64,000 nt of DNA, taken from positions 868,001 through 932,000 of the forward strand of contig NZ_CP043318.1 in the NCBI RefSeq assembly GCF_001984825.2. The letters run 5' to 3'. Of this stretch, positions 24,350-36,892 are shown one piece after another; within the stretch, counting starts at the first letter, position 1, and each line of letters begins with the position of its first letter. The notes below the pieces were generated by a model that did not search any database, had not been told where the DNA came from, and saw only the letters and a program-made list of their open reading frames with translations. A program made the position numbers and the translations under genes. This DNA comes from Enterobacter chengduensis (GTDB lineage: Bacteria; Pseudomonadota; Gammaproteobacteria; Enterobacterales; Enterobacteriaceae).

Positions 24350-25825
24350 ATGAATACACAACAACTGGCAAAACTGCGTTCAATCGTGCCCGAGATGCGT
24401 CGCGTCCGGCACATTCACTTTGTTGGCATCGGTGGTGCCGGCATGGGCGGTATTGCCGAAGTGTTAGCTAACGAAGGCTATCAGATCAGCGGATCTGACC
24501 TGGCGCCAAACCCTGTTACGCAGCAGCTGGCGTCGCTTGGGGCGACCATCTATTTTAACCATCGTCCGGAAAACGTGCGCGATGCGAGCGTGGTGGTGGT
24601 CTCAAGCGCCATCTCCTCCGACAACCCGGAAATCGTTGCCGCGCACGACGCGCGCATTCCGGTGATCCGCCGTGCAGAAATGCTGGCGGAACTGATGCGT
24701 TTCCGTCACGGCATCGCGATTGCCGGGACCCACGGTAAAACCACGACCACGGCGATGGTCTCCAGTATTTATGCGGAAGCGGGCCTCGACCCGACGTTCG
24801 TCAACGGCGGTCTGGTGAAAGCCGCAGGCGTACACGCTCGTCTCGGCCACAGCCGTTATCTGATTGCGGAAGCGGATGAGAGCGACGCGTCGTTCCTGCA
24901 CCTGCAGCCGATGGTGGCGATTGTCACCAACATCGAAGCTGACCATATGGATACCTACCAGGGTGACTTCGAGAATTTAAAGCAGACCTTTATCAACTTC
25001 CTGCACAACCTGCCGTTCTACGGGCGCGCGGTGATGTGCGTAGACGATCCGGTGATCCGCGAGCTGCTGCCGCGCGTGGGGCGTCAAATTACCACCTACG
25101 GCTTCAGTGAAGACGCTGACGTTCGCGTCGAAGGGTACAAACAGATCGGCGCGCAGGGGCACTTCACGCTGGCGCGTAAGGACAAAGAGCTGCTGCACGT
25201 GACGCTGAATGCGCCAGGGCGCCATAACGCCCTCAATGCCGCCGCGGCAGTGGCCGTCGCGACGGAAGAAGGCATTGATGATGACGCGATCCTGCGCGCG
25301 CTGGAAAGCTTCCAGGGCACCGGCCGTCGCTTCGATTTCCTCGGTGAATTCCCGCTGGAGGCCGTCAACGGTAAAGCCGGCACCGCGATGCTGGTGGACG
25401 ACTACGGTCACCATCCAACCGAGGTGGATGCGACCATCAAAGCCGCACGCGCGGGCTGGCCTGAAAAAAATCTGGTCATGATCTTCCAGCCCCACCGCTA
25501 CACGCGTACCCGCGATCTGTATGACGATTTCGCCAGCGTACTGTCGCAGGTGGATACATTGCTGATGCTGGACGTTTATGCAGCGGGCGAAACTCCGATT
25601 CCTGGGGCTGACAGCCGTTCTTTGTGTCGCACAATCCGCGGACGCGGTAAAGTTGACCCTATTTTGGTTTCTGACCCGGCACAGGTGGCGGATATTCTGG
25701 CACCGGTCCTGACAGGTAACGATTTGATTCTGATCCAGGGCGCGGGAAATATCGGCAAAATCGCCCGTACCTTAGCTGAAATCAAACTGAAGCCGCAAAA
25801 CCAGGAGGATGAGCATCATGGCTGA
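24350..25825 (+). CDS. murC: UDP-N-acetylmuramate:L-alanine ligase
   Basis: 491 residues. First Mur ligase, adding L-Ala to UDP-MurNAc. N-terminal [20 protein letters not shown] loop [11 protein letters not shown] near residue 125, and [10 protein letters not shown] in the last third mark the family. The region before the ATG has only a weak ribosome site. Ends inside the start of ddlB. Confidence 0.97.
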   Translation: MNTQQLAKLRSIVPEMRRVRHIHFVGIGGAGMGGIAEVLANEGYQISGSDLAPNPVTQQLASLGATIYFNHRPENVRDASVVVVSSAISSDNPEIVAAHDARIPVIRRAEMLAELMRFRHGIAIAGTHGKTTTTAMVSSIYAEAGLDPTFVNGGLVKAAGVHARLGHSRYLIAEADESDASFLHLQPMVAIVTNIEADHMDTYQGDFENLKQTFINFLHNLPFYGRAVMCVDDPVIRELLPRVGRQITTYGFSEDADVRVEGYKQIGAQGHFTLARKDKELLHVTLNAPGRHNALNAAAAVAVATEEGIDDDAILRALESFQGTGRRFDFLGEFPLEAVNGKAGTAMLVDDYGHHPTEVDATIKAARAGWPEKNLVMIFQPHRYTRTRDLYDDFASVLSQVDTLLMLDVYAAGETPIPGADSRSLCRTIRGRGKVDPILVSDPAQVADILAPVLTGNDLILIQGAGNIGKIARTLAEIKLKPQNQEDEHHG

Positions 25826-26738
25826 TAAGATTGCTGTCCTGTCCGGCGGCACCTCCGCCGAGCGCGAGGTTTCTCTGAACTCCGGCGCGGCCGTGCTGGC
25901 GGGCCTGCGTGAAGGTGGCGTCAATGCGCACCTGGTCGATCCAAAAGAGGTCGACGTGACGCAATTAAAGGCCATGGGCTTCGATAAAGTCTTTATCGCT
26001 TTACATGGTCGCGGCGGTGAAGACGGCACCCTGCAAGGGCTTCTGGATCTGATCGGCCTGCCGTACACCGGCAGCGGCGTGATGGCTTCCGCTATCTCTA
26101 TGGATAAACTGCGCAGCAAGCTGCTGTGGCAGGGCGCAGGGCTACTTGTCGCACCCTGGGTGGCACTGACGCGTCGCGAATTTGAATTGGGCCTGCCGGA
26201 TAGCGTTAATGCACGCATTGCTGATCTGGGCTTACCGGTTATTGTAAAGCCAAGCCGGGAAGGCTCCAGCGTGGGAATGTCCAAAGTCGACAAATCTGAC
26301 GATTTAGCGTCCGCTTTAGCGCTGGCATTTCAACATGATGATGAAGTTCTGGTAGAAAAATGGCTTAGCGGGCCGGAATTTACCGTCGCGATGCTTGGCG
26401 AAGAAATTTTACCGTCAATCCGTATCCAACCCGCTGGAGTCTTCTATGATTATGAGGCGAAGTATCTCTCTGATGAGACGCAATATTTCTGCCCAAGTGG
26501 TCTTGAAGCAGAGCGTGAAGCCGATTTACAGTCCCTGGTGCTTAAAGCCTGGCATGTTCTGGGATGCCAGGGTTGGGGACGCATCGACGTGATGCAGGAC
26601 AGTGACGGGCAATTTTATCTGCTGGAAGCGAATACCTCTCCGGGAATGACCAGCCACAGCCTTGTGCCGATGGCGGCGCGTCAGGCGGGGATGAGCTTCT
26701 CGCAGTTAGTCGTACGCATCCTGGACCAGGCGGGCTGA
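25818..26738 (+). CDS. ddlB: D-alanine:D-alanine ligase B
   Basis: 306 residues when started at ATG 25818 ([11 protein letters not shown]), the E. coli length. An in-frame ATG at 25809 would add three residues and is possible. ATP-grasp fold with [14 protein letters not shown] and the metal ligand region [14 protein letters not shown]. Supplies D-Ala-D-Ala to MurF. Overlaps murC by 8 bases. Confidence 0.96.
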   Translation: MADKIAVLSGGTSAEREVSLNSGAAVLAGLREGGVNAHLVDPKEVDVTQLKAMGFDKVFIALHGRGGEDGTLQGLLDLIGLPYTGSGVMASAISMDKLRSKLLWQGAGLLVAPWVALTRREFELGLPDSVNARIADLGLPVIVKPSREGSSVGMSKVDKSDDLASALALAFQHDDEVLVEKWLSGPEFTVAMLGEEILPSIRIQPAGVFYDYEAKYLSDETQYFCPSGLEAEREADLQSLVLKAWHVLGCQGWGRIDVMQDSDGQFYLLEANTSPGMTSHSLVPMAARQAGMSFSQLVVRILDQAG

Positions 26739-26739
26739 T

Positions 26740-27582
26740 ATGTCTCAGGCTGCATTGAACACGCGCAACCGCGATGACGAGGAAGAATACGCCTCTTCAC
26801 GCCGCAGTAATGGAACGCGTCTTGCAGGCATCATTTTCCTGCTCGGGGTGCTGTGCACCGTGTTTATCAGCGGCTGGATGGTCCTGGGCTGGATGGAGGA
26901 TGCGCAGCGGTTGCCGCTTTCTAAGCTGGTGGTCACCGGTGAGCGTCACTACACGCGCAACGACGATATTCGTCAGTCAATTCTGGCGCTGGGCTCGCCC
27001 GGCACCTTTATGACGCAGGACGTCAATATTATCCAGAGCCAGATTGAACGTCTGCCCTGGATAAAACAGGCGAGCGTAAGAAAGCAATGGCCTGATGAAT
27101 TGAAGATTCATCTGGTTGAATATGTGCCCATTGCGCGTTGGAATGATCAGCACATGGTTGACGTAGACGGAAATTCCTTCAGCGTCCCGGCCGATCGTGT
27201 CAACAAGCAAAATTTACCGATGTTGTATGGCCCTGAAGGCAGCGAAAACGAAGTGTTACAGGGTTTTCGCGACATGGGGCAGGTGCTGGCGAAGGACAGG
27301 TTTACGTTAAAAGATGCGGCCATGACGGCGCGTCGCTCCTGGCAGCTGACGTTAACAAACGGCATTAAGCTCAACCTGGGACGCGGCGACACCATGAAGC
27401 GTCTGGCGCGTTTTGTCGAACTTTACCCGGTTTTACAGCAGCAGGCACAGACTGACGGCAAACGGATAAGCTACGTTGATTTGCGCTATGACTCAGGCGC
27501 AGCAGTCGGTTGGGTACCGGCTCCGGTCGAGGAACCTAATCAGCAACAGAATCAGGCACAGGTACAGGCAGAACAACAATGA
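26740..27582 (+). CDS. ftsQ: Cell division protein FtsQ
   Basis: 280 residues, four longer than in E. coli, mostly in the Gln-rich C-terminal tail. Single membrane anchor at about residues 27-50, then a periplasmic POTRA domain and a beta domain that binds FtsB/FtsL. Begins one base after ddlB and overlaps ftsA by 4 bases. Confidence 0.95.
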   Translation: MSQAALNTRNRDDEEEYASSRRSNGTRLAGIIFLLGVLCTVFISGWMVLGWMEDAQRLPLSKLVVTGERHYTRNDDIRQSILALGSPGTFMTQDVNIIQSQIERLPWIKQASVRKQWPDELKIHLVEYVPIARWNDQHMVDVDGNSFSVPADRVNKQNLPMLYGPEGSENEVLQGFRDMGQVLAKDRFTLKDAAMTARRSWQLTLTNGIKLNLGRGDTMKRLARFVELYPVLQQQAQTDGKRISYVDLRYDSGAAVGWVPAPVEEPNQQQNQAQVQAEQQ

Positions 27583-28835
27583 TCAAGGCGACGGACAGAA
27601 AACTGGTAGTTGGACTGGAGATTGGCACCGCGAAGGTTGCCGCTTTAGTAGGGGAAGTTCTGCCCGACGGTATGGTCAATATCATTGGCGTAGGCAGTTG
27701 CCCGTCCCGTGGTATGGATAAAGGTGGGGTAAACGATCTTGAATCGGTGGTGAAATGCGTTCAGCGCGCCATCGATCAGGCTGAATTGATGGCAGATTGC
27801 CAGATTTCTTCTGTCTATCTTGCCCTTTCTGGTAAGCACATAAGCTGCCAGAACGAAATCGGTATGGTGCCGATTTCCGAAGAAGAAGTGACGCAGGAAG
27901 ACGTTGAAAACGTCGTGCACACGGCGAAATCCGTGCGTGTCCGCGACGAGCACCGCGTGCTGCACGTCATCCCGCAGGAATACGCGATCGACTATCAGGA
28001 AGGGATCAAAAACCCGGTCGGTCTGTCTGGCGTCCGTATGCAGGCAAAAGTGCACCTGATCACATGTCACAACGATATGGCGAAGAACATTGTCAAAGCC
28101 GTTGAACGTTGTGGCCTAAAAGTTGACCAACTTATTTTCGCCGGTCTGGCGGCCAGTTATTCCGTGCTGACCGAAGATGAACGTGAACTGGGCGTCTGTG
28201 TGGTCGATATTGGTGGTGGTACAATGGATATCGCCGTGTATACCGGCGGTGCGCTGCGCCACACCAAAGTGATCCCGTATGCCGGGAACGTTGTGACCAG
28301 CGATATTGCTTACGCTTTTGGTACGCCACCGAGCGATGCAGAAGCGATTAAAGTGCGCCACGGCTGTGCGCTGGGGTCTATCGTTGGCAAAGATGAGAGC
28401 GTTGAAGTGCCGAGCGTTGGTGGTCGTCCACCGCGCAGCCTGCAGCGCCAGACGTTGGCAGAGGTGATTGAGCCGCGCTATACCGAGCTGCTCAACCTGG
28501 TCAACGAAGAGATTTTACAGTTACAGGAACAGCTTCGTCAGCAGGGCGTTAAGCATCATCTTGCGGCGGGGATTGTATTAACCGGCGGTGCAGCGCAAAT
28601 TGAAGGTCTTGCGGCCTGTGCTCAGCGCGTGTTCCATACGCAGGTGCGTATTGGCGCGCCGCTGAATATCACCGGTTTAACGGATTATGCTCAGGAGCCG
28701 TATTATTCAACGGCTGTGGGCCTGCTCCATTACGGGAAGGAATCTCATCTCAGTGGTGAAGCAGAAGTGGAAAAACGCGTCTCAGTGGGGTCGTGGGTCA
28801 AACGACTGAACAACTGGTTGCGAAAAGAGTTTTAA
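27579..28835 (+). CDS. ftsA: Cell division protein FtsA
   Basis: 418 residues, two fewer than E. coli through a small deletion before the C-terminal helix. Actin-like ATPase that tethers FtsZ to the membrane. The phosphate motifs [10 protein letters not shown] and [10 protein letters not shown] are seen, and the C-terminal amphipathic membrane helix ([14 protein letters not shown]) is preserved. Confidence 0.97.
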   Translation: MIKATDRKLVVGLEIGTAKVAALVGEVLPDGMVNIIGVGSCPSRGMDKGGVNDLESVVKCVQRAIDQAELMADCQISSVYLALSGKHISCQNEIGMVPISEEEVTQEDVENVVHTAKSVRVRDEHRVLHVIPQEYAIDYQEGIKNPVGLSGVRMQAKVHLITCHNDMAKNIVKAVERCGLKVDQLIFAGLAASYSVLTEDERELGVCVVDIGGGTMDIAVYTGGALRHTKVIPYAGNVVTSDIAYAFGTPPSDAEAIKVRHGCALGSIVGKDESVEVPSVGGRPPRSLQRQTLAEVIEPRYTELLNLVNEEILQLQEQLRQQGVKHHLAAGIVLTGGAAQIEGLAACAQRVFHTQVRIGAPLNITGLTDYAQEPYYSTAVGLLHYGKESHLSGEAEVEKRVSVGSWVKRLNNWLRKEF

Positions 28836-28898
28836 TTTTTTTAAGAGACCGGAGAGAATTAGCGGTCTCGGGCGACAGGCACAACGGAGAGAGAAATT

Positions 28899-30050
28899 AT
28901 GTTTGAACCTATGGAACTGACCAACGACGCGGTGATTAAAGTCATCGGCGTCGGTGGCGGCGGCGGTAACGCCGTAGAGCATATGGTGCGTGAACGCATT
29001 GAAGGTGTTGAGTTCTTTGCAGTTAACACCGATGCGCAGGCACTGCGTAAGACGGCTGTAGGCCAGACTATCCAGATCGGCGGTGGTATCACCAAAGGGC
29101 TGGGAGCAGGGGCTAACCCGGAAGTCGGTCGCAATGCGGCTGAAGAAGATCGTGAAGCCCTGCGCGCTGCACTGGAAGGTGCGGACATGGTCTTCATCGC
29201 AGCAGGCATGGGTGGCGGTACCGGTACCGGCGCAGCGCCTGTTGTGGCGGAAGTCGCTAAAGATTTAGGTATCCTGACCGTTGCTGTCGTGACCAAGCCT
29301 TTCAACTTTGAAGGCAAGAAGCGTATGGCCTTCGCGGAGCAGGGTATCACCGAGCTGTCCAAGCATGTGGACTCGCTGATCACCATCCCGAACGACAAGC
29401 TGCTGAAAGTTCTGGGTCGCGGTATCTCCCTGCTGGACGCCTTCGGTGCCGCAAACGACGTGCTGAAAGGCGCGGTTCAGGGTATCGCTGAACTGATTAC
29501 TCGTCCTGGCCTGATGAACGTTGACTTTGCAGACGTTCGCACCGTGATGTCCGAAATGGGCTACGCGATGATGGGCTCTGGCGTGGCGAGCGGCGAAGAC
29601 CGTGCAGAAGAAGCGGCTGAAATGGCCATCTCTTCTCCACTGCTGGAAGATATCGATCTGTCTGGTGCGCGCGGCGTGCTGGTCAACATTACCGCTGGCT
29701 TTGACCTGCGTCTGGATGAGTTTGAAACCGTGGGTAACACTATCCGTGCGTTCGCCTCTGACAACGCCACCGTGGTAATCGGTACTTCCCTTGACCCTGA
29801 AATGAACGACGAGCTGCGTGTGACCGTTGTTGCGACCGGTATCGGTATGGACAAGCGTCCTGAGATCACCCTCGTGACTAATAAACAGACACAGCAACCG
29901 GTAATGGATCGTTACCAGCAGCACGGTATGTCTCCTCTGACTCAAGAGCAGAAACCGGCCGCGAAAGTGGTGAACGACCCAACGCCGCAAACGGCGAAAG
30001 AGCCAGATTATCTGGATATCCCGGCGTTCCTGCGTAAGCAAGCTGATTAA
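28899..30050 (+). CDS. ftsZ: Cell division protein FtsZ
   Basis: 383 residues. Tubulin-like GTPase that forms the Z ring. The GTP signature GGGTGTGAAPV near residue 105 and the synergy region are intact. The C-terminal peptide DYLDIPAFLRKQAD, which binds FtsA, ZipA and ZapD, is identical to the enterobacterial form. Last gene of the dcw cluster proper; ribosome site GGAGAG lies before the ATG. Confidence 0.98.
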   Translation: MFEPMELTNDAVIKVIGVGGGGGNAVEHMVRERIEGVEFFAVNTDAQALRKTAVGQTIQIGGGITKGLGAGANPEVGRNAAEEDREALRAALEGADMVFIAAGMGGGTGTGAAPVVAEVAKDLGILTVAVVTKPFNFEGKKRMAFAEQGITELSKHVDSLITIPNDKLLKVLGRGISLLDAFGAANDVLKGAVQGIAELITRPGLMNVDFADVRTVMSEMGYAMMGSGVASGEDRAEEAAEMAISSPLLEDIDLSGARGVLVNITAGFDLRLDEFETVGNTIRAFASDNATVVIGTSLDPEMNDELRVTVVATGIGMDKRPEITLVTNKQTQQPVMDRYQQHGMSPLTQEQKPAAKVVNDPTPQTAKEPDYLDIPAFLRKQAD

Positions 30051-30130
30051 GAATTGGCTGGAATTAGGGGATTTGCGCTCTTTGTGCTAAACTGGCCCAC
30101 CGTTAGTGATATACACTCTCGGTTGGATAG

Positions 30131-31069
<939 letters not shown>

Positions 31070-31093
31070 CGGTCTGGACCGTTCGTAAAAAAT

Positions 31094-31144
31094 CGACTGG
31101 TTAACCTGGTACTCTCTCCGGCCAGGAAGACCAGTCGTTTTTAT
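31094..31144 (+). terminator. Terminator after lpxC
   Basis: CGACTGGT (31094-31101) pairs with ACCAGTCG (31130-31137), with an inner CCTGG/CCAGG pairing, followed by a T-rich tail. The secM-secA transcript starts further downstream; a -10-like TATAGT lies at 31262. Confidence 0.8.
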
Positions 31145-31345
31145 TTTTACCCTTCTTCGTTTCCCCCAGCGTTATCTCTTGTTTGTCATGCGCAGAAAAT
31201 GTGTGCGTTAGCTGCATTCTTGACCGTTTTTCCCCGCGGCGGCACCTCATTCCTGCTGATGTATAGTGGCATTAGTGGTAATATCTGGGCGCTAAAAGAA
31301 TAACTGAACTCAGCCTCAGCAAGGCTGGCTTATTGGGTGGAGCAA

Positions 31346-31849
31346 GTGAGCGGAATACTGACGCGCTGGCGACAATTTGGCAGACGTTACTTCTGGCCGC
31401 ATCTCTTATTAGGGATGGTCGCGGCGAGTTTCGGCTTGCCTGCGCTCTGCAGCAGTGCCGAAGCGGCGACGCCCGCAAAAGCCTCTACCACCAAACACGA
31501 TCTCAACACGCGGGTTAATTTCACTAATCTTGCGTGGCTTGAGGCCAGCCGCCGTCCTAACTTCTCCGTCGATTACTGGCACCAGCACGCTATCCGCACG
31601 GTTATCCGCCATCTCTCCTTCGCGATGGCGCCGCAGGCTATGCCTGTTGCGGAAGAGGTGCTGCCGGTGCAGGCTCAGCATCTTGCCCTGCTGGACACGC
31701 TCAATGCGCTCCTCACCCAGGACAGCCAGCCGCCGGTTGTGGCGCACCAGACGACGCCACGCACCTTTGTTTCACCTCTTGTATTCTCTATTTCAACCTG
31801 GATTAGCCAGGCTCACGGCATTCGCGCCGGGCCGCAACGCCTCAGCTAA
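31346..31849 (+). CDS. secM: SecM secretion monitor (arrest peptide)
   Basis: 167 residues from GTG 31346 ([11 protein letters not shown]), matching the GTG start of E. coli; a GTG at 31337 would add three residues. A long signal sequence covers about residues 1-40. The C-terminal stalling motif [17 protein letters not shown] keeps every key position (F, WI, GIRAGP). The segment before it differs from E. coli in sequence and length. Ribosome stalling at the last Pro exposes the secA ribosome site on the same mRNA, so SecA rises when secretion is slow. secA starts 58 bases downstream. Confidence 0.94.
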   Translation: MSGILTRWRQFGRRYFWPHLLLGMVAASFGLPALCSSAEAATPAKASTTKHDLNTRVNFTNLAWLEASRRPNFSVDYWHQHAIRTVIRHLSFAMAPQAMPVAEEVLPVQAQHLALLDTLNALLTQDSQPPVVAHQTTPRTFVSPLVFSISTWISQAHGIRAGPQRLS

Positions 31850-31907
31850 ATTAACTTTTTCAATACCTTAATTTATCTGCCCACGCTGGGGCGTTTGAGA
31901 ATTTATT

Positions 31908-34613
31908 ATGCTAATCAAATTATTAACAAAAGTTTTCGGTAGTCGTAACGATCGTACTCTGCGCCGTATGCGCAAAGCTGTTGCCGTCATCAACGGTATG
32001 GAACCGGCGATGGAGAAGCTCTCCGATGACGAGCTGAAAGCAAAAACGGCGGAATTCCGTGCCCGTCTGGAAAAAGGCGAAACCTTAGAAAGCCTGATCC
32101 CGGAAGCGTTTGCCGTCGTGCGTGAAGCAAGTAAGCGCGTATTCGGCATGCGTCACTTCGACGTTCAGCTGCTGGGTGGTATGGTGCTGAACGAGCGCTG
32201 CATCGCGGAAATGCGTACCGGTGAAGGTAAAACCCTGACCGCAACGCTGCCGGCCTACCTGAACGCGCTGACCGGTAAAGGCGTTCACGTCGTTACCGTC
32301 AACGACTATCTGGCGCAGCGTGACGCCGAAAACAACCGTCCACTGTTTGAATTCCTCTGTATGACCGTGGGTATCAACATGTCCGGCCTGCCTGCGCCGG
32401 CCAAGCGTGAAGCGTACAATGCGGATATCACCTACGGTACAAACAACGAATACGGCTTCGACTACCTGCGCGACAACATGGCGTTTAGCCCGGAAGAGCG
32501 CGTACAGCGTAAGCTGCACTATGCGCTGGTGGATGAGGTGGACTCCATCCTGATCGATGAAGCGCGTACCCCGCTGATCATCTCCGGCCCGGCTGAAGAC
32601 AGCTCCGAGATGTACCGTAAGGTCGACAAAATCATTCCACACCTGCTGCGTCAGGAGAAAGAAGACTCCGACACCTTCCTGGGTGAAGGTCACTTCTCCG
32701 TTGATGAAAAAGCGCGCCAGGTGAACCTGACCGAACGCGGTCTGGTGAAAATTGAAGAACTGCTGGTCGCTGAAGGCATTATGGAAGAGGGCGAGTCTCT
32801 CTACTCCCCGAGCAACATCATGCTGATGCACCACGTGACCGCCGCGCTGCGTGCGCACGCGCTGTTCACCCGCGACGTCGACTACATCGTTAAAGATGGC
32901 GAAGTGATCATCGTCGATGAACACACCGGCCGTACCATGCAGGGACGTCGCTGGTCTGACGGTCTGCACCAGGCTGTGGAAGCCAAAGAAGGTGTGGATA
33001 TTCAGAATGAAAACCAGACGCTGGCGTCTATCACCTTCCAGAACTACTTCCGTCTGTACGAGAAGCTGGCGGGGATGACCGGTACTGCTGATACCGAAGC
33101 GTTTGAATTCAGCTCTATCTATAAGCTCGATACCGTTGTCGTTCCAACCAACCGTCCAATGATCCGTAAGGATATGCCGGATCTGGTCTACATGACCGAA
33201 GCGGAAAAAATTCAGGCCATTATTGAAGATATCCGCGACCGTACTGCGAAGGGCCAGCCGGTACTGGTGGGGACCATCTCCATCGAGAAATCCGAAGTGG
33301 TTTCCAATGAGCTGACGAAAGCGGGTATCAAACACAACGTTCTGAACGCCAAATTCCACGCCAAAGAAGCGGACATTGTTGCGCAGGCGGGCTATCCGGC
33401 TGCCGTGACCATCGCCACCAACATGGCGGGTCGTGGTACCGATATTATGCTGGGCGGTAGCTGGCAGGCTGAAGTGGCGGAGCTGGAAAACCCAACGCCA
33501 GAACAGATTGCCCAGATCAAAGCCGACTGGCAGGTGCGTCACGACGCGGTGCTGGCTTCCGGCGGTCTGCACATCATCGGTACCGAGCGTCACGAATCCC
33601 GTCGTATCGACAACCAGCTGCGTGGCCGTGCGGGTCGCCAGGGTGATGCCGGTTCATCCCGCTTCTACCTGTCTATGGAAGATGCGCTGATGCGTATTTT
33701 TGCCTCCGACCGCGTGTCCGGCATGATGCGTAAGCTGGGGATGAAGCCAGGTGAAGCCATTGAGCACCCGTGGGTGACCAAAGCGATCGCTAACGCACAG
33801 CGTAAAGTAGAAAGCCGCAACTTCGATATTCGTAAGCAGCTGCTGGAGTATGACGACGTGGCTAACGATCAGCGTCGTGCGATTTACACCCAGCGTAACG
33901 AACTGCTGGACGTGTCCGACGTGAGCGAAACCATCAACAGCATCCGCGAAGATGTGTTTAAAGCGACGATTGATGCGCATATTCCACCGCAGTCTCTGGA
34001 AGAAATGTGGGATATCGAAGGCCTGCAGGAACGTCTGAAAAACGACTTTGACCTCGAGCTGCCTATCAAAGAGTGGCTGGACAAAGAGCCTGAGCTGCAC
34101 GAAGAGACCCTGCGCGAGCGCATCTATGAAACCGCGCTGGACGTTTACAAGCGTAAGGAAGAGGTCGTTGGCGCTGAGATGATGCGTCACTTCGAAAAAG
34201 GCGTGATGCTGCAGACGCTGGACTCCCTGTGGAAAGAGCACCTGGCGGCGATGGATTACCTGCGTCAGGGTATCCACCTGCGTGGCTATGCGCAGAAAGA
34301 TCCGAAGCAGGAGTATAAGCGTGAATCCTTCTCGATGTTTGCCTCTATGCTGGAGTCACTGAAGTATGAAGTGATCAGCACCCTGAGCAAGGTTCAGGTG
34401 CGTATGCCGGAAGAAGTGGAGGCGATGGAGCAGCAGCGTCGTGAAGAGGCTGAACGTCTGGCACGAATGCAGCAGCTGAGCCATCAGACCGACGACAGCG
34501 AAGCCGCAGCGGCGATCGCCGCGCAGACCGGCGATCGTAAAGTGGGGCGTAACGATCCGTGCCCGTGCGGTTCTGGTAAAAAGTACAAGGCGTGCCACGG
34601 CCGTCTGAGCTAA
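31908..34613 (+). CDS. secA: Preprotein translocase ATPase SecA
   Basis: 901 residues, the E. coli length. Motor that drives preproteins through SecYEG. Walker A region RTGEGKT near residue 103, the DEAD-like [16 protein letters not shown] near 210, helicase motifs [10 protein letters not shown] and RGRAGRQGD, and the C-terminal zinc finger [14 protein letters not shown] are all present. Translation is coupled to secM stalling. Confidence 0.98.
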   Translation: MLIKLLTKVFGSRNDRTLRRMRKAVAVINGMEPAMEKLSDDELKAKTAEFRARLEKGETLESLIPEAFAVVREASKRVFGMRHFDVQLLGGMVLNERCIAEMRTGEGKTLTATLPAYLNALTGKGVHVVTVNDYLAQRDAENNRPLFEFLCMTVGINMSGLPAPAKREAYNADITYGTNNEYGFDYLRDNMAFSPEERVQRKLHYALVDEVDSILIDEARTPLIISGPAEDSSEMYRKVDKIIPHLLRQEKEDSDTFLGEGHFSVDEKARQVNLTERGLVKIEELLVAEGIMEEGESLYSPSNIMLMHHVTAALRAHALFTRDVDYIVKDGEVIIVDEHTGRTMQGRRWSDGLHQAVEAKEGVDIQNENQTLASITFQNYFRLYEKLAGMTGTADTEAFEFSSIYKLDTVVVPTNRPMIRKDMPDLVYMTEAEKIQAIIEDIRDRTAKGQPVLVGTISIEKSEVVSNELTKAGIKHNVLNAKFHAKEADIVAQAGYPAAVTIATNMAGRGTDIMLGGSWQAEVAELENPTPEQIAQIKADWQVRHDAVLASGGLHIIGTERHESRRIDNQLRGRAGRQGDAGSSRFYLSMEDALMRIFASDRVSGMMRKLGMKPGEAIEHPWVTKAIANAQRKVESRNFDIRKQLLEYDDVANDQRRAIYTQRNELLDVSDVSETINSIREDVFKATIDAHIPPQSLEEMWDIEGLQERLKNDFDLELPIKEWLDKEPELHEETLRERIYETALDVYKRKEEVVGAEMMRHFEKGVMLQTLDSLWKEHLAAMDYLRQGIHLRGYAQKDPKQEYKRESFSMFASMLESLKYEVISTLSKVQVRMPEEVEAMEQQRREEAERLARMQQLSHQTDDSEAAAAIAAQTGDRKVGRNDPCPCGSGKKYKACHGRLS

Positions 34614-34628
34614 GTTCATAAAAAAGCA

Positions 34629-34656
34629 AAAAGGCGCAGATTACTGCGCCTTTTTT
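34629..34656 (+). terminator. Terminator after secA
   Basis: An 11-base stem (34629-34639 with 34644-34654), 4-base loop, ending in a T run. The mutT ATG follows 14 bases later, so the hairpin also limits read-through into mutT. Confidence 0.9.
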
Positions 34657-34670
34657 ATGGAAGCGACACT

Positions 34671-35063
34671 ATGAAAATACTGCAAATTGCCGTCGGGATT
34701 ATTCGCAACCCGCAAAATCAAATCTTTATCACCCAGCGCGCCGCCGACGCCCACATGGCAAACAAATGGGAGTTTCCTGGCGGGAAAATCGAATCAGGTG
34801 AAACGCCGGAAGAGGCGCTGGTACGGGAGCTTCAGGAAGAGGTAGGGATCACGCCGCTTGGTGCAACGCTGTTTGACAAGCTTGAGTACCAGTTTCCGGA
34901 CAGGCACATCACGCTGTGGTTTTGGCTTGTCGAAAACTGGGAGGGGGAGCCCTGGGGAAAAGAGGGGCAGCCGGGTAACTGGGTGGAACTTCAGGCAAGT
35001 GATGCCGAAAAATTCCCGCCAGCCAACGAGCCTGTGATCCTGCGATTGGTCGAACAACAGTAG
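34671..35063 (+). CDS. mutT: 8-oxo-dGTP diphosphatase MutT
   Basis: 130 residues. Sanitises the nucleotide pool by hydrolysing 8-oxo-dGTP, preventing A:T to C:G transversions. The Nudix box is complete: GGKIESGETPEEALVRELQ followed by EEVG. Lies right after the secA terminator as in E. coli. Confidence 0.97.
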   Translation: MKILQIAVGIIRNPQNQIFITQRAADAHMANKWEFPGGKIESGETPEEALVRELQEEVGITPLGATLFDKLEYQFPDRHITLWFWLVENWEGEPWGKEGQPGNWVELQASDAEKFPPANEPVILRLVEQQ

Positions 35064-35093
35064 GCCTGCCGTGCGAAGCGCCAGCAGGCTTTC
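35064..35093. terminator. Hairpin between convergent mutT and yacG
   Basis: GCCTGC (35064-35069) pairs with GCAGGC (35084-35089), followed by TTTC on the plus strand. Weak but well placed between convergent genes. Confidence 0.5.
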
Positions 35094-35096
35094 AAG

Positions 35097-35291
35097 CTAT
35101 CGTTGCTCTTCGCTCCAGTCGTCGCTGTCCGAGAGATCGCCTTTGCTTGGAATGCGTTTCTCTTCCGCTGCCCATTCGCCCAGGTCGATTAGCTGGCAGC
35201 GCTTGCAGCAAAACGGGCGGAAAGGACTCACTTCGCCCCAAACAACGGTTTTGCCGCAGGTTGGGCAGCTTACGGTGGTCACATCAGACAT
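35097..35291 (-). CDS. yacG: DNA gyrase inhibitor YacG (zinc protein)
   Basis: 64 residues from ATG 35289-35291, with AAGGAG five to six bases upstream; a GTG two codons earlier is less likely. Four cysteines in CPTCG and CCKRC bind zinc. Acidic, Asp/Ser-rich tail. In E. coli it binds GyrB and blocks DNA binding. Last gene of coaE-zapD-yacG. Confidence 0.95.
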   Translation of the reverse strand: MSDVTTVSCPTCGKTVVWGEVSPFRPFCCKRCQLIDLGEWAAEEKRIPSKGDLSDSDDWSEEQR

Positions 35292-35300
35292 CGGCACTCC

Positions 35301-36044
35301 TTAACAACAGGCCAGTTCAAAATCGAGACGTTCCGGCACGGTGCCATTTTCACTGTCCAGCGGCATAAAGCGAATCGCAAAGCGGCTCTTATGCCCGGAA
35401 ATCTGTGGGTAAAGCTGTTCGCCAAGAGCCAGGTTGAGACGCAGAAGATCGGCATCATCACCGTTATCCTGGAAGAAACCATTCAGGCTGGTTTGCTTGC
35501 GGAACGGCGCAGAGTTGCGGATCAGATCGAGGATCAGTGCCAGCGTCTGGTGCATGGGCTCCAGGCTGGCGAGCCAGCTGTTTACCTGCGCGTCACGCTG
35601 CGCCTGGGGCATATGTAGCCACATATGCAGGGTCGGCAGGTCAAAACTACAGCAACCGCCAGGAATGCTCAGACGCTGTCGCACCAGGCCAATCAGGCGG
35701 TCTTCACGCAAAAACTGCCCGACGCGCGGTGCGGCCATCAGGACAGCGCTACTGCTTTTTAACTGCTGGCGGAGCGCGTCGATACGGCTCTGATCTACCC
35801 CGGGAACTTCAGTCCATGCCTGCAATTTACGCTGCTGGCGCTCCAGCTCTTTAAGCAGTTCTGTGCGGACATCGCCGCGTTCAATTACATCCAGGAGATC
35901 GCCTACGTTGCGGAAGAAGTGCAGCGCCGTAGCGTGATCGTTAACAGGCAGATGTTGTGAAAGCTGTTGAATAAGGAATTCGATGCGCAGCCAGGTACGC
36001 ATTTTTTCATTGAGCGGATGCTCAAAAAGGATGTGTGTCGACAT
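35301..36044 (-). CDS. zapD: Z-ring associated protein ZapD
   Basis: 247 residues. Cytoplasmic dimer that cross-links FtsZ filaments through the FtsZ C-terminal peptide, which is intact at 30050 in this window. Shares one base with the coaE stop (TAATG), indicating coupled translation. Confidence 0.95.
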   Translation of the reverse strand: MSTHILFEHPLNEKMRTWLRIEFLIQQLSQHLPVNDHATALHFFRNVGDLLDVIERGDVRTELLKELERQQRKLQAWTEVPGVDQSRIDALRQQLKSSSAVLMAAPRVGQFLREDRLIGLVRQRLSIPGGCCSFDLPTLHMWLHMPQAQRDAQVNSWLASLEPMHQTLALILDLIRNSAPFRKQTSLNGFFQDNGDDADLLRLNLALGEQLYPQISGHKSRFAIRFMPLDSENGTVPERLDFELACC

Positions 36045-36664
36045 TATGGTTTTTCCTGTGCAGCGGCCTGCGCGGCAAACGTCAGATACTGCGCGTGCAG
36101 GCGGGCAACATCCGATGCAATGGCATCTGGTGCGCCGTTATTATCAATAACATCATCCGCTACGGCAAGGCGCTGAGCGCGCGTGGCCTGAGCGGCAAGA
36201 ATTTGCTCAGCCTGTTCGCGAGAGACACCGTCGCGCGTCACGGTGCGCTGGATTTGCGTTTCAGGCGAGACATCAATGACCAGCACCCGATCGGCTTTAT
36301 TCTGCAGCTGGTTCTCTACCAGCAAGGGGACCACCCACAGAACATACGGCGAGCGAGCTGCGGCCATCTGGCGCTGAGTTTCCTGGTGGATAATGGGGTG
36401 GAGCAGGGCATTAAGCCAGGCTTTTTCCGCAGAATCGGAAAAAATGCATTCGCGAAGCCGACGGCGATTTAGCGTGCCGTCCGCGTTGAGGATTGCCTGA
36501 CCAAAATGGTCTTCGATGGTTTTTAGCGCGGGTGTATTAGGCTCTACCACCTGACGGGCAATGATATCGGCATCAATAATCGTAATGCCCAGACGAGAAA
36601 ATGCGTCCGCAACGGTACTTTTGCCACTACCGATGCCGCCGGTTAATGCGACGATATACCCCAT
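36044..36664 (-). CDS. coaE: Dephospho-CoA kinase
   Basis: 206 residues. Last step of coenzyme A synthesis, phosphorylating the 3' hydroxyl of dephospho-CoA. P-loop [16 protein letters not shown] at the N-terminus. First gene of the leftward trio with zapD and yacG; in E. coli these sit beside the pilus-like hof genes as here. Confidence 0.96.
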   Translation of the reverse strand: MGYIVALTGGIGSGKSTVADAFSRLGITIIDADIIARQVVEPNTPALKTIEDHFGQAILNADGTLNRRRLRECIFSDSAEKAWLNALLHPIIHQETQRQMAAARSPYVLWVVPLLVENQLQNKADRVLVIDVSPETQIQRTVTRDGVSREQAEQILAAQATRAQRLAVADDVIDNNGAPDAIASDVARLHAQYLTFAAQAAAQEKP

Positions 36665-36808
36665 TAAATCAAATCCTGGGAATTATTCATTATTAAAATC
36701 AGTTGGTTGAATTTCAAACGTGCGTTAGCCATCGTTTAGCCCTGTTTACCGGCTTTTTACCAGGTAAATTTATAGGATTGTAGCGTAAAAAAAGAGAATT
36801 TCGCAGTC

Positions 36809-36836
36809 TTGCGGAGCAGGTATTAGTGCGTATGAT
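36809..36836 (+). promoter_or_regulatory. Candidate guaC promoter
   Basis: TTGCGG (36809-36814), 16-base spacer, TATGAT (36831-36836), about 56 bases before the guaC ATG. Read by eye only. Confidence 0.45.
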
Positions 36837-36892
36837 AGCGTCACTGGAGTTGTGCTTTTAACATATTTGCCTCTAACCCCAGGAATCCGCAC

